Positions 27,765-34,117 of a DNA stretch of 34,117 nt are shown one piece after another. A program made the translations under genes and the position numbers. The DNA comes from Asparagopsis taxiformis (Eukaryota > Rhodophyta > Florideophyceae > Bonnemaisoniales > Bonnemaisoniaceae): contig JALQPE010000373.1 in NCBI GenBank assembly GCA_030407315.1, positions 1 to 34,117 of the forward strand. The letters are read 5' to 3'. Under the pieces are notes generated by a model. The model did not search any database, was not told where the DNA came from, and saw only the letters and a list, made by a program, of their open reading frames with translations. The stretch's first letter is position 1, and each line of letters opens with the position of its first letter.

Positions 27765-28191
27765 CCCTCACGACAAACACTACTCACCTATCACGTTACT
27801 TGTATTCCGTGCACTTTGTATGAGTAGTGAACCCGCCTGCTTAGTTGCTGCAATGCGTGGATGTAGGCAGCACACGACCAACCTGAAATGGACGTCCGGT
27901 GGATGTCCAGCTCGATTACACTGCTGGCCAGCCCAGAAATTCTAAAATTTCGGGCACAAAAAATCTTGCAAAAATCAACGATTTGGGCTGGTCGATTGTG
28001 CCATACGGCACACCCCCATCTCAAAAACATGTTCATATGTGCATGTTTTTGAGAATAGCCCAAATTTTAATTCAAATCAAGGTGTCTAATTTGGCCACAA
28101 CGGCCCCAAATTTTAACTCAAATCAGGGTGTCTTCCGGACAAAGGGGTGCTCGCAGCCGCCCCAAAAGCCGTCTAGCTTGACAGCTGTAAT
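27765..28191 (-). repeat. Right terminal inverted repeat of the methyltransferase-SET element
   Basis: Inverted copy of 23376-23790. Compared with the left end it has GTGCCATACGGCAC (one change in the inner palindrome), a duplicated CCAAATTTTAAYTCAAATC segment, and an extra CCGCCCCAAAAGCCG stretch between the GCGAGC block and the tip. It ends CTAGCTTGACAGCTGTAATT. Confidence 0.75.
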
Positions 28192-28469
28192 TTTAACACA
28201 TTACACATCAAGGACACTGCCTGCTTCACGCCACCTCGTCAGGTTTCGAGAGCCCGACACGGGCCCGTTCCGAGCGGACACTCAATCTCGATTGCCTGTC
28301 TTGCATTCCAGCGGTCACGATAGGTGTGTACCTAACAAAATTTCGGTTGTATTGTGTTATTATTTCCAGCGATTGGCGTTCACGACCATTCTTCAACGTG
28401 AAACATACCATCCACATCACTCGAATACGTCAACGTCAACCATCTCTTTTCCTTTCCAACTCAACAACC

Positions 28470-30719
28470 ATGGCGGATACGCATTTCAGCAGTTTGTTTT
28501 CAACGGTTTGCGGCGATCAAGTGAGCGCGTCAGCGGAGTCGCGCGGACTCAAGCGCGGCGTCGATGTCGACTTGTTTGCGGACGTGGACGGTGCGGCTGT
28601 GCATATTGGGACGGCTTCGGTGAGCACTGCTGGTGGCGATGTTGGCCTTCCGCGCACGCTGCACAACCACAAGCTGCCGGAAACCGACGAGGCGGACTAT
28701 ATCGTCTTGCGCAACATTGCGACTAAGGACAAGTTCAAGGACCTCCCGTTCCCGTACATGTTTGATGGCGCCGAGGGACCGCCGGAGACGATGGGTGGAG
28801 CATACGCCGCGGCGTTTTACCCTTGGGATACTCGGATGATGCGCCCCGCTGCGGAGGATGGCCCTAGCGACATTCGTACCCCTGCTGCAGCGTCAAACTT
28901 CAACGCAGCGACGAACCAGGCCAGCTCGGGACGGATGCCCAGTACCGGTCCGGCAGGCGAAATCACTGGTTCGGGGGGTACGAAGCATCCAGCACGCTCC
29001 GTCCCGGTTTCGGGAGGCACGAAGCGCCCTGCTCGCTCTGCAAGACCCTCCAGTGGAGGCACGAAGCACCCTGCTCGCTCTGCTAGAGCCTCCAGTGGAG
29101 GCACGAAGCACCCTGCTCGCTCCAACGTCACCGAAGCTACTACGCAGGACGTAACCGAGGTGGACGACGAACCGGAGGTGGCGGAAAGCATTCGTGAGCA
29201 GCAGGGGACGCAAATTACGGTGCCCAAGTTTGTGACGTCGGATTACGTCGGAGAAGGAGCGACTGTGTTGGTGAGGCAGCTAGTGGAACCGGCCGTGACC
29301 CTTCGGGATGTGAAAGAAGACCACGTGGAGGACCTGCGCAACAATATGTTGGCTGTGGGGTATGTGAGCTCTTCGCGTATTACTGTGACGGTGCTGGGGT
29401 CGCAGAACACGCATCTGTCCGCCGACACGCGTCTGTTCCAGAATGGCAAATTCCATGCCAATGCGAACGTGACCGTGATCGACGGACTGCATCGTCTCAA
29501 TGCTATGCATAGCATTGCCGATGACTTCACGCGCCTCACCCGTATGCACAGAACCAAGCTGCCACAGGACGCAAACCGCTTGCGCTGGGTTACTCAGCCT
29601 CTGGATGTGTACTACCTTCGCCGCAAGGACAACAGTGATCTTCAGCCTCATGAGATCATCCACAAGAGTGCAGAGTCGAACCATACGACTGGGACGCAAC
29701 TGACGGAGCGCTCCCTGGTTCGAATCTTGTCGTCCATCCAGCAGTTCATCCGTACGATTGCTGTTGCAAATAACGTGGAAAACGCTGGCGACTTGCGTGA
29801 GTCTGATGTCATCCGAACATTGTTCGAGGCGCAGTTCATGGGGATGATGAATTCAACGAACACGGCCCGGCGGTGGACGCGTTTGGCTATAGCAACGCTG
29901 AAGCATCCTGTTCTCGACGAAGTGTTGCGTGAGCTGAACAATTCCGAGCGCCGCAACGAGATTGGGATAACGCACCTGGACCACAAGATAGTGCGCGAGT
30001 TGCTGGAAGAAAACTTTGTCTTCGTCTTGCGTGGTCTTTCGGAGTACTTGAACCCTGCTCATGGTGGACGTCCGGATGGACGCTTTGACGTGAACGACTT
30101 CTATACATACGTCCGTCGCGTGACTGCAATCGCAAATTCTCTGTACGCTGCGTTTGGGCGCCCAAAGAGTATTATGCGCAAGTCATTTCTGAGCACAGAG
30201 ATGGCAATTGGGTCGGTTAAGCAGCCGAAGGAGTTGCAATGGCATCTCACCAATGCCATTGCAATGTATAGAGGGGACGACCGGAGCAGTGAGGTTCGAA
30301 TGCGACGGAGAACCACGCGTTTACAGGATTTGGAAACGAACTTGAAAGAGTTTTTCAATCCGACATTGAAGAAGAAGACTAAGGCTCGACGCAAACGCCG
30401 CCCTTCTGCTGCCAATGTGAGACTCACTCACAAGAAGCAGCGGAATGTCGAACATGAGCCTGCTTCGCATGGCATCCGCCGCTGTTCACAGCGACTTCGC
30501 TCGACGGGGAGCACACGCCTCGAGGAAGAAGAGCCGGTTGTGGTACAACAATCCGCCGGGGAAGAAGAGCAGGCCGTTGTTGATAAACCCACCGATCAAC
30601 AACAAGCCACTGCTTCCGGTGATGAGGTTGACGAAGACTCCGCCCGTTCCCCCGATTCTGCCGTTGAGATTGTCCCCCAAGATAACCAACTTGGTTATCT
30701 TGGGGGACAATCACCTTGA
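28470..30719 (+). CDS. ParB/sulfiredoxin-fold protein, N-terminal portion of a frame-broken ~1,130-aa gene
   Basis: The start ATG at 28470 lies in a good eukaryotic context (CAACCATGG). The frame extends further 5' to 28326 only through a non-ATG codon, so I chose 28470. Residues ~260-345 contain the ParB-like core, ending in VIDGLHRLNAMHSI at ~336, the nucleotide/DNA-binding (V/I)DGxHR motif of the ParB/Srx superfamily. A long helical region follows (to ~640), then a basic KKKTKARRKRR patch and an acidic tail. Residues ~168-215 are a tandem 14-aa SGGTKHPARS repeat. ParB-like proteins bind DNA in partition systems and often accompany DNA methyltransferases in bacterial mobile elements. The frame stops just after a perfect 45-bp palindrome, and native coding probably continues in the next frame. 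Confidence 0.7.
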   Translation: MADTHFSSLFSTVCGDQVSASAESRGLKRGVDVDLFADVDGAAVHIGTASVSTAGGDVGLPRTLHNHKLPETDEADYIVLRNIATKDKFKDLPFPYMFDGAEGPPETMGGAYAAAFYPWDTRMMRPAAEDGPSDIRTPAAASNFNAATNQASSGRMPSTGPAGEITGSGGTKHPARSVPVSGGTKRPARSARPSSGGTKHPARSARASSGGTKHPARSNVTEATTQDVTEVDDEPEVAESIREQQGTQITVPKFVTSDYVGEGATVLVRQLVEPAVTLRDVKEDHVEDLRNNMLAVGYVSSSRITVTVLGSQNTHLSADTRLFQNGKFHANANVTVIDGLHRLNAMHSIADDFTRLTRMHRTKLPQDANRLRWVTQPLDVYYLRRKDNSDLQPHEIIHKSAESNHTTGTQLTERSLVRILSSIQQFIRTIAVANNVENAGDLRESDVIRTLFEAQFMGMMNSTNTARRWTRLAIATLKHPVLDEVLRELNNSERRNEIGITHLDHKIVRELLEENFVFVLRGLSEYLNPAHGGRPDGRFDVNDFYTYVRRVTAIANSLYAAFGRPKSIMRKSFLSTEMAIGSVKQPKELQWHLTNAIAMYRGDDRSSEVRMRRRTTRLQDLETNLKEFFNPTLKKKTKARRKRRPSAANVRLTHKKQRNVEHEPASHGIRRCSQRLRSTGSTRLEEEEPVVVQQSAGEEEQAVVDKPTDQQQATASGDEVDEDSARSPDSAVEIVPQDNQLGYLGGQSP
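28975..29130 (+). repeat. In-frame 42-bp coding repeat, about 4 copies
   Basis: GGAGGCACGAAGCACCCTGC is the core of a ~42-bp (14-codon) unit repeated about four times within the ParB-like gene. The last two copies are almost identical, giving a basic, Ser/Ala/Pro-rich, probably disordered linker. Confidence 0.8.
30668..30712. repeat. Perfect 45-bp palindrome inside the ParB-like coding region
   Basis: Arms 30668-30689 and 30691-30712 are exact 22-bp reverse complements around one C. The upstream frame (codons at positions divisible by 3) and the downstream frame differ by one. Subtracting one 22-nt arm (22 = 7x3+1) restores a continuous frame reading ...IVPQDNQHLEGAGATP. This strongly suggests that the second arm is a secondary insertion, or that the hairpin is skipped. 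Confidence 0.9.
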
Positions 30720-31584
30720 AGGTGCTGGCGCGACTCCCTCCAACCAAGAATCTGTCCATACCGCTTCGGACGAGGAAGACAAACAGGGTGCAGACGAGGG
30801 CCAAGTCGAAAGCAAGGGGGTCCGCGAAGTGACGATTACACTCACTGTTCCGGAAGGAGTGGAAGTCGATGAAGACGGTTACATCGTTCGTGACTCTGCT
30901 TCTGAAGACGACCTCCTGTTCGACGACCGTATGCCATCTATTCCTGAAGATTTCGAAGGCACACTCGAAGCCGAAGGGCATCATCTGACGCAGCGTCCTG
31001 CGGACATGATCGCGTCGGTGAGGGTTGGCTGTCTGCCCCCGATTGAGCTCAGGTTGTTACTGGAGAGTGTGGAAATCGATGAAGCGGGCAGGGAGGTGAG
31101 ATATTTGAAGAAAGTGGCAATGGACCCTGTGTTCGAGGGGCTGCATATTCCGGAAGAACATCGGGCTCGTGTGCTATTCGAAATCGATCACGTCTATCCG
31201 ATGTTCTTCGCAGCGTGGAAGATGGCTGCCAAGGCTATGTGTGAGCCTACATCGACGTTTCTACCCTCGAGGCTGGACTTCGCTCAGGTTGCGCGAATGT
31301 CTGCAAGCTGGAAGGATTCGTATGAGGCCGGCACTGGTATGGCGTACTTCCACAATTGCCGAACGGAAATCAACGAGCGAGGGTATACGGTGATGGAAAA
31401 ATTTCGCGGATGCAACCTATCTCGATACGTCGGACAAGTTCCCATTCGACTTGGGTCCCATGGAACAAATTCCTATCCAGGAATTGTTTGGGTACTTTTT
31501 GGGAACGTGGGAGGGGGAGGAGGTGCACAAGGACCCTGGAAACCGGAAGCTGTGGAGTCCCATTGTCAATACAGGGGATGGTGA
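30713..31584 (+). CDS. ParB-like gene, second segment (frame-shifted continuation)
   Basis: It is open in the frame +1 relative to the first segment. It reads HLEGAGATPSNQE, then an acidic region (HTASDEEDKQGADEGQVES), a beta-rich REVTITLTVPEGVEVDEDGY stretch, and a helical domain with IDHVYPMFFAAWKMAAK. I do not recognise the fold. Its native part probably ends near the five-A run at 31397-31401; beyond that the translation turns Gly/Trp-rich and unnatural until the TGA at 31582-31584. The same frame is open upstream of the palindrome to 30445 but that part is a shadow of the first segment. Confidence 0.55.
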
Positions 31585-31864
31585 TACAGATGGGAAGAAC
31601 CGGAATGAGGGGAGGGCTCGCTTCACGTCTACGCGCCACTGCCTGGTTGACTATGCCGAGAACGACGAGACGCATATCGACCGGTTCAAGTTTGTGACGC
31701 GGCGAGCCCTGCTGGATGTGTGGTTGGGAATCCTTGTCCGGTTAATAGGGCTGGAAGATTGCGGCTTGCCGGGAGAAAAACTTGTCATGCCGGCATCTGG
31801 GGGACGGTTTCTGATAACGGGAAAGGGGTGTCCTCGGCAGGTCCCACACACACTACGGTGTTGA
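31402..31864 (+). CDS. ParB-like gene, third segment (C-terminal end)
   Basis: Removing one A from 31397-31401 joins VMEN to FADATYLDTSDKFPFDLG, then GPMEQIPIQELFGYFLGTWE and on to a Cys-terminated end at 31864. Residues such as RFKFVTRRALLDVWLGILVR look like a genuine amphipathic helix. The first Met of this frame (31451) lies well inside the domain, so an independent gene is unlikely. The fold is unknown. Confidence 0.5.
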
Positions 31865-31872
31865 GAATGAAA

Positions 31873-32225
31873 AAAGACAGTAAATTTACTGTCTGAGACA
31901 GTAAAAATTACTGTCTGGCCAAGACAGTGCGCGGAGACAGTAAAATTTACTGTCTGGAAATTTCAGAATACTGCTGCAGCAGTAAACTGGCACGAAATCT
32001 GGACAGTACCAAAAACAGTAAAATTTACTGTCCAGAACAGTAAATTTTACTGTCCGGAAGTGTTGCCGTCAGACAGTATGTGCAGACAGTACATTTTACT
32101 GTCTGAGGCAATGCATTGTATTGTATTACTGCACTGTCTGGGGAAATCTGTAGACAGTAGTGTAGATAGCAAATTGTATTGTCTGCGGGTAGTACCGTGC
32201 ATTGGTTCACAACACTGTCTGGTGG
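31873..32225. repeat. Dense cluster of ACAGTAAA / TTTACTGT inverted half-sites
   Basis: About 20 half-sites of the form (G)ACAGTA in both orientations occur in 350 bp, many paired as ACAGTAAAATTTACTGT or ACAGTAAATTTACTGT full palindromes, others degenerate. It lies 540 bp upstream of the 32767 paralogue, mirroring the GCAGTAC-type cluster before the 529-2052 gene. Between 32226 and 32766 I see only A/T-rich flank without a gene. Confidence 0.75.
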
Positions 32226-32766
32226 AGTGGACTTGAGAGGAAATATGGAGCATAGTGTTGGTGTGAAGGTAAATATTCGAATGGTGTGTGGTATACGACT
32301 ATAGTAATTGTGATAGTAATTGTGATGGTGCTTTACAGATAGTTGGATGCAGGGAAGCTAGATGTTGAATAGGACGTAGAATGAAAGATTGGGAGAACAG
32401 AACATATCTGGTTTGCTCCACCGTAAGGAGAGAATGCACAGAGTAGCTATATTATGTTGAGTTTAGCATTTCAAATTATACCTATCTATCTTTGAATTGA
32501 AAGTGTCGAGTAGGAGACGTCAGTCTGGTAGCGAGGTGTGGTATGTACAGGACGTGGGCGGTGGCAAAGGAAAGAATACGCACCATCGACCACTAAATTA
32601 TGAAAAATAACCGTTACGGAGCACTGGGAACCATTATTATTATGTAGAGTAGAACAGGATGGATGCATCCACTGAAATGATATTTGCTACAACACTGCTG
32701 TGCTAAGCGTGACATCCTTCCTTCAAAGCAATTCTCCTTTTAGCAAACTCCAATTGCAAGGTCAAG

Positions 32767-34111
32767 ATGAATCCCGAAACCTCTGTAAGCATCGCCGCAT
32801 TTTCCGAAATAACGCGTGAGGGATTTTCGAACATCACTGCAGAGCTGAAAGCCCTGAGTGATAAAATGGATGCCGTCGAGAAGAGCACCATTCAATTACG
32901 CGAGACTCTCGGAAATGTCGCCAAGACTGTCTCCATGCTAAACACCGATATGCAGGAGGTCAAGAGCATCGTCGATGGGCTTCTGAGCCAGGGACAAGGA
33001 CATCCGAAGAAGATCGCCTCCGAGAAGGACAGGGAACGTCTCCGCATTGCGCAGGATGCGGAGAAATCGTTTCACGTCGAAATGGTGTGTGCTGTGCTGT
33101 GTGCTGTTGTTCCAACGTACACGAAGGCAATGGTGGATAAGAGGGATAGGCATTTCAACGGATGCGAGCTAATCAATACGCTGATGTTCGCCAGGCAGAG
33201 CAATGAGCGAAAGGATGTGTTCAATAGGACGCTTGCCGGCCGGAACCACATTGAATTGCGCTGCCGAGTTGTGACCTCTTTAATCAAGAATACTTGTGAA
33301 AACAATTCTTTCAGACAGGGAGGAGACCGTTCCAGCTCCAATGGAACGTCGGAAGGTATCGAACGGTGGAGGGCGCGGGGGTATGTGACTACCGGGACCA
33401 TTGAGGAGGCAATTCGCGGAACGGACTCTGCTCGCATGGATGGAATGTATGGGACGTCCGAGGGAAGTTATGGGGCCGCTCGAAAGCAGAAGCGAAGAAA
33501 GGTTGGTGACAATGGGCCGTTGCACAGAAAGGAGGTAGGCATCACTGTGACGAAATCGGCACTCACGGCAGTGACCGGGTTTATGAACAAGTCCAGAGAT
33601 CATGTGCGAAACCGGTTCATCCGAGATCTTGGATTCGTTCTATACAGTGGGTTTCAAGGTTTCAGTCCGAATGGAGCATCATTTGCACGACGGTGGGCTG
33701 GACATTGAGTCAGTTCCAAGTCTGTACTCGGCGCAGAGGAAAATGAATGCAGCGGAGCGTGCAGCAATGGATGACAAGAATATGAAGATTCTTCGCGACT
33801 TCATTGCGTTGCGAAAAGAAATGCTATTCAAAGTCGAGTACGAAGTTCAAATAATTGGAAACCGGACAAGAGGTTGTGACTAGGAGGATCAATTAGTAGA
33901 GGTTGCACTGAACTCTGCAGTCGCCTACACGCAATGTTCTGATAAGAACATGTTTCCTGCGACGTTCAGAATACTCCTTGCAATTCATCTACATACTTGC
34001 ATACGGGTCCGAACGATTTTGAAATTTCAAAGTGGAGCAGAGGTGGAAGGAGCGCAAATCCGGGAAATCAATGAAGCAGTAAAACTGCTTCTTCCCGGGG
34101 AGCGGGAGTAG
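32767..34111 (+). pseudogene. Decayed paralogue of the 529-2052 gene
   Basis: From ATG at 32767 the frame is open to about 33640 and aligns along its length with the 507-aa protein: coiled-coil N terminus (~10-70), DGLLSQGQG, KDRERLRIAQ, MFARQSNERKD, the basic KQKRRK patch at ~240, and FMNKSRDHVRNRF. Near 33640-33700 it shifts by one base; the natural continuation (AAMDDKN..FIALRKEM..VEYEVQI) is in the next frame. That frame carries a TAG at 33881-33883, then LVEVALNSAVAY, a pair of compensating shifts at about 33955-34020, and ends at 34109-34111, earlier than the 507-aa copy, which has about 70 more residues. Multiple independent lesions make this a pseudogene. Confidence 0.75.
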
Positions 34112-34117
34112 TCGGTT

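Larger units (their letters stand above)
23376..28191. mobile_element. 4.8-kb inverted-repeat-bounded element carrying unknown-domain, DNA methyltransferase and SET reading frames
   Basis: Both ends begin AATTACAGCTGTC(G/A)AGCTAG and stay similar in inverted orientation for roughly 400 bp. The right end has an 18-bp insertion near its tip and an extra internal copy of the repeat at 27385-27600. Everything coding inside is on the minus strand and consists of three consecutive overlapping frames. AATT (or TA) flanks both tips, but because it is part of the shared repeat I cannot tell whether it is a target-site duplication; no longer duplication is visible. No recognised transposase lies inside. 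The element may be non-autonomous, may use the unknown 505-codon frame, or may be mobilised by a neighbour such as the Plavaka-like gene. Confidence 0.6.

Noticed and set aside
28817..29227. 136-codon minus-strand frame with AERAGCFVPP repeats
   Set aside because: It is the antisense translation of the 42-bp coding repeat in the ParB-like gene.
17788..31864. Endogenized giant virus or Polinton-like virus segment
   Set aside because: SET, methyltransferase and ParB-like domains occur in large viruses, but there is no capsid, packaging ATPase, DNA polymerase B or integrase-like frame, whereas a Plavaka-like transposase and inverted repeats are present.
31873..32225. Possible CRISPR-like array
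   Set aside because: The repeated word is only about 7-8 bp, occurs in both orientations and has irregular spacing; there are no uniform spacers, and the context is eukaryotic.

Overview
This looks like nuclear DNA of an intron-poor, transposon-rich eukaryote. Long uninterrupted ORFs, a plant-type ATP-phosphofructokinase, a eukaryotic (homomeric) acetyl-CoA carboxylase fragment, an SNF2 helicase fragment and a Plavaka-like (CACTA superfamily) transposase point away from bacteria. A red alga such as Chondrus is my best guess, but that is inference; no organism-specific marker is visible.

Layout. (1) 1-2.05 kb: an intact 507-codon gene of unknown family, preceded by a cluster of CAGTA/TACTG half-sites. 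A decayed paralogue sits at the other end of the window (32.77-34.11 kb), behind a denser cluster of the related word ACAGTAAA/TTTACTGT. (2) 2.1-6.8 kb: non-coding DNA with palindromes, two blocks of a satellite whose units fold as hairpins, and a tRNA-like sequence. (3) 6.8-11.0 kb: a graveyard of conserved genes: an SNF2 (SHPRH-like) helicase fragment, then a phosphofructokinase gene split by about 1.58 kb of acetyl-CoA carboxylase central-region sequence. (4) 11.4-12.4 kb: an apparently intact CorA-type Mg2+ channel gene on the minus strand. (5) 12.8-17.2 kb: more satellite, palindromes, a 24-bp minisatellite and a long degenerate repeat array, with no gene I can support. (6) 17.8-31.9 kb: a gene-dense, more GC-rich island of mobile-element-type genes. 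It holds a Plavaka-like transposase, a convergent coiled-coil protein, a 4.8-kb segment bounded by ~400-bp terminal inverted repeats that encodes an unknown domain plus a beta-class DNA methyltransferase plus a SET domain, and a divergent ParB-like gene.

The most interesting object is the 23.38-28.19 kb inverted-repeat-bounded unit. It carries DNA- and histone-methyltransferase-type domains in consecutive, overlapping frames with no usable separate start codons, as if one ~1,065-aa protein were encoded with frame breaks. The coiled-coil gene and the ParB-like gene show the same kind of break. In the ParB-like gene one break is a perfect 45-bp palindrome, and subtracting one 22-nt arm would exactly restore the frame. 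Most of the other breaks lie at or near short mononucleotide runs, so sequencing error, recent decay and programmed recoding must all be considered. At least eight other perfect or near-perfect palindromes of unrelated sequence are scattered over the window.
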